Source: Terriglobia bacterium
Lineage (GTDB): Bacteria > Acidobacteriota > Terriglobia > Bryobacterales > Bryobacteraceae
DNA: 64,000 nt
Assembly (NCBI GenBank): GCA_020073265.1
Contig: JAIQFN010000002.1
Coordinates: 124,001-188,000, forward strand
Direction: 5' to 3'
Shown here: piece by piece, positions 25,315 to 34,807 of the stretch
Numbering within the stretch: the stretch's first letter is position 1
Layout: each line of letters opens with the position of its first letter
Position numbers and translations under genes: made by a program
Notes under the pieces: model-generated
The model's database searches: none
Told to the model about the DNA's origin: nothing
What the model saw: the letters and a program-made list of their open reading frames with translations, nothing else

Positions 25315-28300
25315 CTAGAATTCGATTTTCAGGCTGAACTGGATCTGGCGCGGCGTCTCGTTCAGCGGGCTGACGGCCGGGAATCCCGATTGAGTGCCCT
25401 GCCGGCCGAAGGTCGCGATTCCGAACGTCGAGGAGAGCGGGGAAGTGAAGCGCGCGTCCGGATTGCCGAGATCGGCGTGATTCAGCACGTTGTATGCGTC
25501 GGCGCGAACCTTGATGCGGCCGCCTTCGCCCAGCCACGGCACGGCGAACGATTTGGCGACGGAGAGATCCACGCTGTAAAATCCCGGTCCGCGAAAAGCG
25601 TTGCGACCTTCGTTGCCGAGCGTGCTGGCCGCGGCTTCCTGAAAGCCGGCCGGATTGAGTAGCTGCAGGCCTCCCGGTGCCGGCGCCGGGTTCGCGAGCA
25701 ACGTTTGGTTGGGGTCGATGATGTTGGGGCGATTGTTGATGATCTGCCCGCCTCCGGGGATGGCGCTCGAAGTTCCCAACACCGTGTACGGAAAGCCGCC
25801 GCGGAAGGCGGCCAGCTCCGCGACGGTCCAGCCTTTGAGCAACGCGCCCCATTTCGAATTTGCGAAGGGCGCCGGCAGGTCCCAGTAAGAGAAGAGCACG
25901 AAATTGTGGCGCTGGTCGAAATCGGAATTGCCGCGGTCGGCCTGCGGATTGAATTGTTGGGAAAACGCCGCGCGCGGAGCCGTGGTGGCGCTGGCTTGAA
26001 TGGTGGTGAAGTTCAGATTGAAGAAATCGCCGACCAACGCGTCGCTCTGGTTGTCGATGGTGTGGCTCCAGGTGTACGACCCCTGGACCATGCCGCGCTC
26101 CATTCGATAGCGCACCACCGCGGTCAATGCGTTGTAGTCCGAGGACCCCTGAGCGGCGCGATAGGCGATGTCCGCGAGGCTCGGATTGTACCGGCCGGCC
26201 AACGTGGAAAAATCGCGATTGACGATGTCGGTGGTGATCAACCGGCGGCCATAGGTCCCCAGGCCGTTGACTTCGATGGTCAGATTCTCGGTGACGGTGT
26301 GCTGGACCCCTGCGAAGTAACTGTGCGCGTATCCATTGCGAAGGTTGGGATCCACCAGCGTGAGATCCGGAAAGTCGCTTCCCACCTTCTGCCCCTGGAG
26401 TTTCGCCAACTGGCTCGACAACGGGGCCAGATAATTCACGGGTCCCTGGGGCAGCGTAAGCAGTGGAAGCAGGACATTGTTGGTTCGCAGATTCTCCCAC
26501 AGGTTGTCGAAAGGCCGATCGTAGAAAATTCCATAAGCGCCGCGGAGCAGCGTGCGGCCGGAGCCAAACAGGTCGTAGGAAGCGCCCAGGCGTACAGCAA
26601 AGTCGGTCTTGTCGGAGCCGAAGAGCTGCTGGTCGCCGGTGCTCGAAGGCGTCCCCATCGCGGCGCCGGTAAGCTGTTGCGCCAGGTTCGATCCGGGGCC
26701 GAGTTGAACCAGCGACTCTTTTACAGCGCCGGTATTTTGCGGTCCTCCGTAGAATTCGTAGCGCAAGCCGTAGTTCGCCGTGAGCCGCGGCGAGACTTTG
26801 TAGGTGTCCTGAGCAAACAGAAAATATTGCGCATAGCCATAGCTGCGGTCATAGTTCGGCAACTGAAGAGTAGGAAGCGTCGGCCTGTTGATCGGAGCAT
26901 ATAAGAACACCGGCTGCTGCGGCCCCAGACCTTGGCCCAGCGCGAAAGAGACGATGCTGTTGAAAAGATACTGGCCATCCCGAGCCAAGGTCAGATAACC
27001 GTCTGAAGACCGCAGCAGGAGCCCCGCGCCGGCGGTCACCAGATGCCTGCCGCGCGACCAGATCAGGTTGTCCAGCAGTTCCCAACTCCTGTTCGCATTC
27101 TTGTAGGCATAAGCCGCCAGGCTGCCGGGCAGGGTTACGCCGCCTGGGAAGTAGACCGCGGAAGCCGACAGCGTGGGAATCTCGGGATGAGCGCGATCCC
27201 AGTGCAGATTGTCCTCGCTGAAGCTCAGCCGCGCTTCGTTGGTCAGGTTGGGCCGGAACAGGTGCACGTGGCTGAACCCCGCTTCGACGGTGTATTCATT
27301 CAGCCCCGAGACGAAGTCTTTGTAAGGCGACCAGATGAAGTCGGGGCGCGCGACGCGGTTGATCAACACGCGGCCCATAACGCGATCCTTCTGGCTGGGC
27401 GTGTTGTAATCCAGCCGCTCGATGGCTATCTTGCGGTTTACCGTAACCGGGGGCGAGAGCGTGATGGGGGCTACCGGGAGATTTCCGCTGGTAGCGGCCG
27501 GAGCGGGGAACTCGGTCAGCAGTTGCCGCGCGAGCGACCCGGGCGCGGTGAATTGCGGCACAAAAATCGTGGACGGCACCACGAACGTGAACGGCGCCTG
27601 CCGGCTGCCGCTGTGGAAGTAATCGAAGGTGCTCGAAAAGAACAGCCGGTCCTTTAGTATCGGGCCGCCTACAACGTAACCAGGCTCGGTCTCCTTGTCG
27701 GGCGGACGCGGCGCACCGGCGAGATTTTCCTGAAATCCGTTCGCGTTCAACACATCGTTTTTTAGATAGAGGTAGGTCGCGCCATGAAAAGCGTTGCTGC
27801 CCGAGCGTGTGATCGCGTTGGCCAGAAAGCCCGAGGTGCGGCCATACTCGGCCGAAAAATTATTGGTCGACGCGCGGTATTCCTGAATCGCTTCCGGCGG
27901 CACCACGTTCAGCCGTCCGGTGGTCAGGTAGTTGTTGTTCTCCACGCCGTCCAGCAGGAAATTCGATGCCGACGGGCGCTGGCCGTTGATCGCCAGCCCC
28001 AGGCCGCGCCCAGTGGTGGCGTCGGAGGTGACGCCCGCGCCGGTGACGAGCATGGTGTAGGCGTCGCGGCCGGCCAGCGGAAGATTGTCGATCTCGCCCG
28101 AGTCGATTACTTCCGACACAGTGGATTCCAACGCGCCGCGGCGGCCCTTCTGCGCTTCGAACGAGCCGGTCTTGCTGGGGTCCACGTCCGGGCCGAAAAA
28201 TGTCACGATGGTCTTCGAGCCGGGCAGAAAAACGCTGCGGTATTCGCCGGATTCCCAAACATCGTTGAGCGGCCGCAGCTTGAAATCCAGTTCGACCCGC

Positions 28301-28596
28301 GCGGCGACGGTCAGCTCGATCTGCTGCACCTCCTGCGACTGATATCCCGGCGCGTTCACACTAATCTGGTAGAAGCCTGGGGAGAGCAGCGGCAGATAGT
28401 AGTAACCGGACGCATCGCTCGCCGAGGCGCCCGAAAGATTGCTCGCAGAGCTGCTGAAGAGGATCGACGCCCCAGCCAGCGGCCGGCCGGTGACCGAATC
28501 GACCAACCGGCCCGAGATCAGGCCCTGCGTGGTCTGAGACAGGGCGGCTGCGCCGGTGAGGAAGAACAGCACGAGCGCCCGGAATCGGAAATTCAT
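25315..28596 (-). CDS. Oar-like TonB-dependent outer-membrane protein with carboxypeptidase-regulatory-like domain
   Basis: A 1093-residue outer-membrane protein. After a signal peptide (FRALVLFFLTGAAALSQTTQ) comes a carboxypeptidase-regulatory-like beta domain (GLISGRLVDSVTGRPLAGASI to LDFKLRPL, residues about 20-110), a plug domain (residues about 150-290, with RDAYTMLVTGAG and NGQRPSASNFLLDGVENNNY), and a long beta barrel ending in a C-terminal Phe (RQIQFSLKIEF), the outer-membrane assembly signal. This layout is greatly expanded in Acidobacteriota and is thought to import oligosaccharides or other large substrates. The ATG at 28596 is chosen because the frame upstream overlaps the divergent cyclase gene. 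The cyclase starts only about 50 bases away, so the promoters must be close together. Confidence 0.87.
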   Translation of the reverse strand: MNFRFRALVLFFLTGAAALSQTTQGLISGRLVDSVTGRPLAGASILFSSSASNLSGASASDASGYYYLPLLSPGFYQISVNAPGYQSQEVQQIELTVAARVELDFKLRPLNDVWESGEYRSVFLPGSKTIVTFFGPDVDPSKTGSFEAQKGRRGALESTVSEVIDSGEIDNLPLAGRDAYTMLVTGAGVTSDATTGRGLGLAINGQRPSASNFLLDGVENNNYLTTGRLNVVPPEAIQEYRASTNNFSAEYGRTSGFLANAITRSGSNAFHGATYLYLKNDVLNANGFQENLAGAPRPPDKETEPGYVVGGPILKDRLFFSSTFDYFHSGSRQAPFTFVVPSTIFVPQFTAPGSLARQLLTEFPAPAATSGNLPVAPITLSPPVTVNRKIAIERLDYNTPSQKDRVMGRVLINRVARPDFIWSPYKDFVSGLNEYTVEAGFSHVHLFRPNLTNEARLSFSEDNLHWDRAHPEIPTLSASAVYFPGGVTLPGSLAAYAYKNANRSWELLDNLIWSRGRHLVTAGAGLLLRSSDGYLTLARDGQYLFNSIVSFALGQGLGPQQPVFLYAPINRPTLPTLQLPNYDRSYGYAQYFLFAQDTYKVSPRLTANYGLRYEFYGGPQNTGAVKESLVQLGPGSNLAQQLTGAAMGTPSSTGDQQLFGSDKTDFAVRLGASYDLFGSGRTLLRGAYGIFYDRPFDNLWENLRTNNVLLPLLTLPQGPVNYLAPLSSQLAKLQGQKVGSDFPDLTLVDPNLRNGYAHSYFAGVQHTVTENLTIEVNGLGTYGRRLITTDIVNRDFSTLAGRYNPSLADIAYRAAQGSSDYNALTAVVRYRMERGMVQGSYTWSHTIDNQSDALVGDFFNLNFTTIQASATTAPRAAFSQQFNPQADRGNSDFDQRHNFVLFSYWDLPAPFANSKWGALLKGWTVAELAAFRGGFPYTVLGTSSAIPGGGQIINNRPNIIDPNQTLLANPAPAPGGLQLLNPAGFQEAAASTLGNEGRNAFRGPGFYSVDLSVAKSFAVPWLGEGGRIKVRADAYNVLNHADLGNPDARFTSPLSSTFGIATFGRQGTQSGFPAVSPLNETPRQIQFSLKIEF

Positions 28597-28650
28597 GGTC
28601 AAAACTCTAAAGCGCCCTGGCGGCACTGCCGTAGTAAGATGCAGGTTAAC

Positions 28651-30504
28651 ATGAAGCGGAAATGGAGGCACTGGGCGTTGTGCGCCGTTCTGGTGGCCGG
28701 CAGCACGCTGGCTGCCTGGGCGCTCGGCAACGTCCGTTTCTTCCAAATCCTCAATCTCAAGGCGTACGACGCCCATTTTGTGCTGCGTTCGTTACTGGGC
28801 GGCCAACCCACGATTTCTAACATCGTCCTTTTGGTGGCGGACCAGAAGACCCTGGATACTTTTCCTGAGCTGCGAGTGTTCTGGCACAAGCACTATGCCG
28901 ATGCCATTCGCGCCGCCGGTGAAGCCGGAGCTAAGGTGATTGGTCTAGACCTGGCCTTCGGCGTTCCGGTGGACAAGTGGGAGCCCGATTACGACCGCCT
29001 GCTGGGCGAGGCGGTCAGCACCTCGCCGGTTCCCGTGGTGTGCAGCTATGTCTCCGAGCTGAACACCAACCAGAGCTCGCAGTCGATCCCGATTAACATG
29101 CTGGCCGCGGCGCTCGGGCTGGGAGCGTTCGCGAATCTGACGTCGGACGCCGATGATTTCGTTCGACGCCAGGAGTTGATCGAGGCGCTGTCGTCCAAGC
29201 CGGGCGATCCGCCGCCGGCGCGCTCGCTGGCCCTGCGGGTGGTGGAGAAGTACACCGGCGCGGATGCCGAATTTCAGAACGGCAAGCTGACTCTTGCGGG
29301 ACACACGATCCCAATCGCACTGGACCGCACCATTGCGATCAACTATGCCGGTCCGCCCGGCACTTTTACACGGTACTCTCTGGCGGACTTTGAAGCGGCC
29401 TTCAAGGCGGGTGACAAAGCCAAGCTGCGCAACTGGGTGAACGGCAAAGTGGTCCTCATCGGAATCGATTTTGCCGATGAAGATCGCAAAGCCACGCCGT
29501 TCTATACGCTGTTCAGCGGACCGAAATGGACCACGGCGGGAGTCGAGATCCATGCCAACACCATCCGTACCATCCTGGACCGGAGGTATCTGATTCCCGC
29601 AGCGATGTGGGCGCAAATCCTCGCGTTGCTGCTGGCCACTTCGCTCACCGTCTGGGCCAGCACGGGACTAGCCGCTTCCCGCGCCGTGCTGTTCATGGTG
29701 ATCGAGGTGCTGGCGGTGATTGTAATTACTGATCGGCTGTTCGAAGGCGGCATCATCCTATCTACGTCGGAGATTCTGCTGGCGACGTCCATCTGCCTGA
29801 TCAGCTCGGTGATCTACCGCTTCAGCACCGAGGAGAAAGGCCGCAACCTGTTCCATCGCGCGATCTCCCTGTTTGTCGGCAAGCAACTGGCCAGCTCGCT
29901 CGAAGAGACCGAGGCGATTGCTCTCTCAGGGAAACGGATGGACGTCACCATCCTGTTCACCGACATCCGCGGCTTCACTGCTTTCAGCGAAGAGGTCTGT
30001 GAAAAGGAAGGGCCGGAAGAGGTGGTCCGGCTGCTCAACGAGTACATGGGCATGATGGTAGGGATCATCGCCATGTACAGCGGGCACGCCAATAAGTTCA
30101 TCGGCGACGGAATCCTGGCCATTTTCTGCGACGACGATCAGGGCGCTCTGCCAGGCGATCATGCCCTGCGCGCGGTCCGTTGTGCGACGCGAATGGTCAC
30201 GGCTCCCAGCCGCTTTCAAACCGGCGCGGGCATCCACACCGGTCCGGCCGTGGTGGGCAACGTGGGCTCAGCCGATAAAATGGAATATACGGTCTTGGGA
30301 GACACGGTGAATCTTGCCTCCAGGCTGGAAAGCCTGAATAAGGAGCACCACACCAAGTTGTTGATGACCGGTGCGACACAGAGCAAGCTGGGCAATCACG
30401 TGGAAACCGTGCGCCTGGGCGAAGTGCCCGTGCGAGGCAAATCGCAGCTCATCGATCTGTACACGGTGGCGTCGCTGGTGGCCAAGGCTGTGGTGAATGC
30501 GTAA
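28651..30504 (+). CDS. CHASE2-domain transmembrane class III nucleotide cyclase
   Basis: A 617-residue membrane receptor cyclase. An N-terminal helix (WALCAVLVAGSTLAAWAL) leads into a periplasmic CHASE2 domain (about residues 35-320, with FFQILNLKAYDAHFVLRSLLG and GAKVIGLDLAFG). Three hydrophobic helices follow (about 320-400), and then the cytoplasmic cyclase (about 425-600) with VTILFTDIRGFTAFSEE, NKFIGDGILAIFCDDD and YTVLGDTVNLASRLES. All metal-binding Asp are present, so it should be active. Start is ATG 28651 or 28639. It overlaps the caspase/TPR gene downstream by 8 bases, indicating the two are made together and probably work together. Confidence 0.87.
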   Translation: MKRKWRHWALCAVLVAGSTLAAWALGNVRFFQILNLKAYDAHFVLRSLLGGQPTISNIVLLVADQKTLDTFPELRVFWHKHYADAIRAAGEAGAKVIGLDLAFGVPVDKWEPDYDRLLGEAVSTSPVPVVCSYVSELNTNQSSQSIPINMLAAALGLGAFANLTSDADDFVRRQELIEALSSKPGDPPPARSLALRVVEKYTGADAEFQNGKLTLAGHTIPIALDRTIAINYAGPPGTFTRYSLADFEAAFKAGDKAKLRNWVNGKVVLIGIDFADEDRKATPFYTLFSGPKWTTAGVEIHANTIRTILDRRYLIPAAMWAQILALLLATSLTVWASTGLAASRAVLFMVIEVLAVIVITDRLFEGGIILSTSEILLATSICLISSVIYRFSTEEKGRNLFHRAISLFVGKQLASSLEETEAIALSGKRMDVTILFTDIRGFTAFSEEVCEKEGPEEVVRLLNEYMGMMVGIIAMYSGHANKFIGDGILAIFCDDDQGALPGDHALRAVRCATRMVTAPSRFQTGAGIHTGPAVVGNVGSADKMEYTVLGDTVNLASRLESLNKEHHTKLLMTGATQSKLGNHVETVRLGEVPVRGKSQLIDLYTVASLVAKAVVNA

Positions 30505-33310
30505 GCGATTCGTTCATCTTTCGGCGATCTCTCTGCTGCTGGTCCTGGCTGCCGGACCCGCCGCGGGCGACACCACCGAGGAACCGGTCGGCCTGATCCT
30601 CTCGGCGGCCGGCAGCAAGCTGCTGCGCGCGGGTACGGAGACCCTGCTCGCGGCGCGCGCCGGTGATCTGCTCTTCGCCGGCGACGGGCTGAAGACCGAG
30701 AGCGGCCCGGCGTCGTTCCTGTTCTGCCCGGCCAAGGCCATCGACACGCTCAGTCCATCCGGAGAAGTGCGCCTGGAAACCAAGCAGCCCAAGGTGAAGA
30801 CGGGCAAGATATCGGAGCAGCCGGCCCGCGCCTGCACCTTGCCGCAGACGTTGCGGGTCGCGGTGGCGAGCCAGCAGCACTATGGCGTCAGCATGACGCG
30901 CGGCATCAACAAGCCCGAGGTTCCGCCCACGCCACGCGACAAATTGCCCGCCGACGTCGTCACCGAGCTGGCCCCGTTCGACGCAGTGCTGGCCGGAGAT
31001 CCCAAGGATCAGGCGGCCCTGGTCAGCGAGGCCACGGTGTTCGAGAACCACAAGCTGATGGCCAACGCGCTGGAGCAATACTACAAGCTGCGAGAGCAGT
31101 GGCCGGACGCGGTCTGGATCAAGGCCAAGATTTTCGAGCTGGAGGAAGCGCTCGCCAACCAGGCCGCGGCCGCCACCGCCGCCACCGCCCCTGGAGGGAA
31201 GACTTACGCCCTGCTGGTGGGCATCTCAAAATACGCCAAGCCGGAATTGGCACTTCAATTCGCCAATGCCGATGCGAGCGTGTTCGGCCAGTTGCTCGAA
31301 AGCCCTCGCGGCGGCGGCCTGCCTCCCGACAATGTGCTGCTGTTGACCGATGAGAAGGCCACCACGGCCGCGGTTCGCAACGGCTTCCAGGATTTTTTGA
31401 AGCGGCGCGCCACCAAGAACGACACGGTGGTGATTCTGATCGCCGGCCACGGAACCGTCGAGGTGCCCGGCAGCAAGAACGCCTTCATTCTCACCTACGA
31501 TTCCGATCCGCAGGATCTGACGAGCACGGCGTTGCCCATGGCGGAGCTGCAGGCGCTATTCGAGGAGCAGCTCGCCAAGGTGGGCCGCGTGCTGCTGTTT
31601 GTGGATGTCTGCAAGGCCGGAACCATCGGCACCATTCACAACACCACGGTGGGTTCGAACGTCGCGCAATTGGGGGATGTCGAAGGAGACCTGTTCGGGC
31701 TGCTGGCCAGCCGTCCGAAAGAGGTTTCTCTGGAAGGTCCCCAGTTCGGCGGCGGGCACGGCGTTTTCAGCTATTACGTGATCAAGGGAATGGGAGGCGC
31801 CGCGGATCAGAACCAGGACGGCGCGGTGGACGCGAACGAGTTGATCAAGTACGTCACCGGCCAGGTGCAGACCGCCACCAACGACAAGCAGCATCCGCGC
31901 GAGTTCGGCACCTACGACAACACCATGCGGCTGTCGGACATTCGGAAGCCCGGAATCAACATCGCGCACTGGCAGATGATCTTCGACTCGCGTAGCGGTG
32001 AGCCCCGGTACCTGGCGTCGACCTCGTTCACTGGCGCGCTGTTTGACGATCAAACATCGGACGACGTCGATCGCTTCACCGCCGCGGTCAATGCCGGGCG
32101 CCTCCTGCCCACCGACCCCAGCAACGCCTTCGCCGCCCTCCAGGCTTTGCAGGGACAATTGATCCCGGAGCAATATCAGGAGCGCAAGAACCAGCTCCAG
32201 GTCGCGCTCGAAAACAAAGCGCAGGAAGTGTTGCTGCGGTATCTGGCGGGCGATGAGAGGCCGCAAGCCCAAGCGGCGTTCCAACAGGGCGCGCGTTACA
32301 TGGAAGCGGCGCGAGCCTTGACGCAGGAGTCGCTTTTCCTCGAAGGCCGGCAGGATTTCTTCCAGGGCCGCGCGCTGTTGTTCGACAAGAAATTTCCGGA
32401 AGCGGCTCAGTTGCTCGAGCAGTCCGTGCGCATCGATCCGGGCGCGGCGTACGCCTTCAACGCGCTGGGCATCGCATACCTGGAGCAGGCGCAGTACGAC
32501 AAGGCGATCCCGGCGTTTCGCGACGCCATCCGCCGCGCGCAGCACTGGTCCTATCCGCTGCACAACGAAGCGCTGGCCTACGTCGAAACCGGCGACTACA
32601 AGTCGGCTATCCGCGCCTATCAGGAAGCCATGCGGCTGACGCCGCAGTACAGCTACTTGCCGTACAACCTCGGCCTGGTTTATCAGCGCCTGAACCGGCG
32701 CAAGGACGCGGAGGCGGCTTATCGGAAGGCCACTGCGCTCGAGCCGAATTCGGCTGAGCCGTACAACGCTTTGGGGACGCTGAAGGCCTCGGAAGGCAAA
32801 CGCAGCGATGCCGAGCAACTCTACCGCGAGTCGCTGCAGAAGAATCCGAACCTGCTTCCGGCGCGCCACAATCTGGCGTTGCTGCTGGCGGCCGAGAAAG
32901 ATAGGCAGCAGGAGGCCATCGATCTGTGGCGCGAAAACCTGCGCCAGTTGCCCGATTATCTGCCTTCGCGCTTGAGCCTGGCCGAAACTCTGGCGGCGCG
33001 TGGCGACAATCCAGCGGCCATCGAGGAATATCGCAAGGTGCTGGCCGCCAAGCCGGATTACGTCGCGGCGCGACGGGCGCTCGCGGGCCTGCTCGCCAAG
33101 ACCGGCGATGCCGAGGCGGCGCTGGCCGAACTGCGCAGCGTGTCCCAGAAGGATTCGCAGAATCCCGACGTCTTCGAACAGATCGGCGACCTGGAGGCCG
33201 GCCGGCAGCACCCCGCCGAAGCCCGGGTCGCTTATCAATCCGCGCTCGGCCTGAAACCGGACCGCGCGGCGCGCAAGAGAATCGGCGACAAGCTGAAATC
33301 GCTGCGGTAA
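30497..33310 (+). CDS. Secreted caspase-like protease with FecR-like and TPR domains
   Basis: A 937-residue protein with a signal peptide (FVHLSAISLLLVLAAGPAAG). Residues about 30-110 resemble a FecR-type domain (LLFAGDGLKTESGPASFLF). Residues about 230-480 form a caspase/metacaspase-like fold: KTYALLVGISKYAKPELALQFANADA, catalytic His 318 in LIAGHGTVE and Cys 372 in LLFVDVCKAGTIG. An EF-hand-like DQNQDGAVDANEL near residue 435 could bind calcium. Residues about 560-930 hold about ten TPR repeats (for example AFNALGIAYLEQAQYDKAIPAFRDA). It overlaps the CHASE2 cyclase by 8 bases. Periplasmic location is inferred from the signal peptide. Confidence 0.85.
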   Translation: MRKRFVHLSAISLLLVLAAGPAAGDTTEEPVGLILSAAGSKLLRAGTETLLAARAGDLLFAGDGLKTESGPASFLFCPAKAIDTLSPSGEVRLETKQPKVKTGKISEQPARACTLPQTLRVAVASQQHYGVSMTRGINKPEVPPTPRDKLPADVVTELAPFDAVLAGDPKDQAALVSEATVFENHKLMANALEQYYKLREQWPDAVWIKAKIFELEEALANQAAAATAATAPGGKTYALLVGISKYAKPELALQFANADASVFGQLLESPRGGGLPPDNVLLLTDEKATTAAVRNGFQDFLKRRATKNDTVVILIAGHGTVEVPGSKNAFILTYDSDPQDLTSTALPMAELQALFEEQLAKVGRVLLFVDVCKAGTIGTIHNTTVGSNVAQLGDVEGDLFGLLASRPKEVSLEGPQFGGGHGVFSYYVIKGMGGAADQNQDGAVDANELIKYVTGQVQTATNDKQHPREFGTYDNTMRLSDIRKPGINIAHWQMIFDSRSGEPRYLASTSFTGALFDDQTSDDVDRFTAAVNAGRLLPTDPSNAFAALQALQGQLIPEQYQERKNQLQVALENKAQEVLLRYLAGDERPQAQAAFQQGARYMEAARALTQESLFLEGRQDFFQGRALLFDKKFPEAAQLLEQSVRIDPGAAYAFNALGIAYLEQAQYDKAIPAFRDAIRRAQHWSYPLHNEALAYVETGDYKSAIRAYQEAMRLTPQYSYLPYNLGLVYQRLNRRKDAEAAYRKATALEPNSAEPYNALGTLKASEGKRSDAEQLYRESLQKNPNLLPARHNLALLLAAEKDRQQEAIDLWRENLRQLPDYLPSRLSLAETLAARGDNPAAIEEYRKVLAAKPDYVAARRALAGLLAKTGDAEAALAELRSVSQKDSQNPDVFEQIGDLEAGRQHPAEARVAYQSALGLKPDRAARKRIGDKLKSLR

Positions 33311-33318
33311 TGAGAGAA

Positions 33319-33339
33319 CGCCCGCCGTGACAGCGGGCG
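33319..33339. terminator. GC-rich stem-loop between convergent genes
   Basis: A 7-bp stem (CGCCCGC / GCGGGCG) with a 7-base loop, extended by GAGA and TCTC outside a small bulge, starts 9 bases after the caspase gene stop. There is no T run on either side, so it is at best a weak terminator or a 3'-end stabiliser. Confidence 0.35.
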
Positions 33340-33439
33340 CTCTCCTCCACGGCCACAGTTCCCCGCTGTGCGAGGGTGCGGCCTCACCTGGTTAGATTCC
33401 CGCCAGTACATTCGGTTACTACCCTGTTTAGGGGATTTT

Positions 33440-34807
33440 CTAGCGTTTGCGCTCGAAGAACTTGGCCTTCGTCAGGCCCGCATCCACCAGCACGTCGAAA
33501 AACCCGATCATCATCTCTTCCCAGCTCTGCTCGCCGAAGCGAACCTCCGCCGCAGGGTCGGGATTCCGCGGGTTGTTCGCCGAATTGTCGAAGTAGCCGA
33601 CCCATTCGAGGCGCGTGCCCGCTCTGAGAAGGCGTGGCGTGGCCAGCCGGTAGTCGATCTGCCAGTGGAAGTCGTAATAGTTCACCTTCAGCAGCGTCTC
33701 GATGGCGCCGTTCCCGCGGTCGAGCAGATATTCGAAGGCCTTGCCGCGCAGATGCATGTGCGGCAGCAGGCCGATCAGCAGCGCGTCATTCGGTAAGGTG
33801 CCCGTCACGGAGACGCGGTAGTCCGGATCGCCGGGCGGGATCACGAACCGGTCGTTGCCCATCTGCAGAGTGAGCACCGCTTGCTTGGGCGGAGTCTTCG
33901 CAAACACGATTCCGATGCTGGTGCGGTCCGTAGTCGCGGTGCCGGTTGCGGTGTAGTGCATCTGCAGTATGAGGTCGGAGCCGGCCTCGATCTTCTTTGC
34001 GATTCCCGGACTCCAGATCTCGCTCGAATTTCCCGGCGTGTAGACCATCAGTATGTCGCTGGTCGTAAGGCTCCTCGGGTTGGGGCGATGACCGGAGCCC
34101 GGCGGCAGTGGGAACGCGACGCCGCCCGGTTCGCCTGCCAGCCACTGGGATCCCGGCTCGCGGATGTAAACCACGGCGTGATGCACCGTGGCGCGGTTGC
34201 CCGGCCGCACCTCCACTCGTTCGATCCACTTGTCTTCGGCGAATCGCGTGGCGAGGATCACGTATTGGTAGTCGACCGCGCCCGAGGCCGGAATCGGGAA
34301 CTCCGCGGGCATTTCAAAGACGGCGTCCGGTGTGCCGATGTTCCAACCGCTCGGCCAGTCGCGAGGCGGCGGGGCGTCCTTCCGGTCGCCTGCGAGCGCG
34401 CCTGAATCCGCCCAATCGGCCAGGGTTTGAATTTCGGTTTTCGAAAGCGAGCGATCGTTGGCGAAATGCCCGTACGCCGGATCCGCGAACCAGGGCGGCA
34501 TCTTGCGCGTTACCACCGCCTGCCGGATCGCCTTGGCCCATGGCCTGGTTTCCGCGTACGTGCGGAAGGACATCGGTGCGATCTCGCCGGGGCGATGACA
34601 TTCCTGGCAGCGCTTCTGGAGGATGGGCAGAACGTCCTTGTAGAAAACCGGCTTTGGCGCGGGAGCCGCCGGGGCTGGCACGCTCGCGATCAGCCAAATC
34701 GGAAAACTAGCGAGCCATCGACGCCACGAATTTATCGCGACATTGCTTGGAACAGAAATGGAAGGTCTCGCCTCCGACTGTTTCTTTGATGGAAGTCGCA
34801 GTGGCAA
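33440..34807 (-). CDS. Copper type II monooxygenase-like protein with N-terminal haem-c motif
   Basis: A protein of up to 455 residues. A hydrophobic export segment (WLASFPIWLIASVPAPAAPAP) is followed by VLPILQKRCQECHRPGEIAP, a cytochrome-c-like CxxCH module. The rest resembles the copper type II ascorbate-dependent monooxygenase (PHM/DBH-like) fold: RATVHHAVVYIRE, LILQMHYTATG and GLLPHMHLRGKAFEY supply the His residues for two copper sites. Its role is unknown; oxidation of a small molecule with electrons through the haem is an inference. The only ATG in frame (34807) overlaps the upstream gene by 101 bases; a non-standard or downstream start near the export segment is possible. Confidence 0.72.
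   Translation of the reverse strand: MPLRLPSKKQSEARPSISVPSNVAINSWRRWLASFPIWLIASVPAPAAPAPKPVFYKDVLPILQKRCQECHRPGEIAPMSFRTYAETRPWAKAIRQAVVTRKMPPWFADPAYGHFANDRSLSKTEIQTLADWADSGALAGDRKDAPPPRDWPSGWNIGTPDAVFEMPAEFPIPASGAVDYQYVILATRFAEDKWIERVEVRPGNRATVHHAVVYIREPGSQWLAGEPGGVAFPLPPGSGHRPNPRSLTTSDILMVYTPGNSSEIWSPGIAKKIEAGSDLILQMHYTATGTATTDRTSIGIVFAKTPPKQAVLTLQMGNDRFVIPPGDPDYRVSVTGTLPNDALLIGLLPHMHLRGKAFEYLLDRGNGAIETLLKVNYYDFHWQIDYRLATPRLLRAGTRLEWVGYFDNSANNPRNPDPAAEVRFGEQSWEEMMIGFFDVLVDAGLTKAKFFERKR

Noticed and set aside
27784-28650. N-terminal extension of the CHASE2 cyclase
   Set aside because: It overlaps the TonB-type receptor on the other strand and has no domain; the cyclase starts at the hydrophobic helix near 28651.
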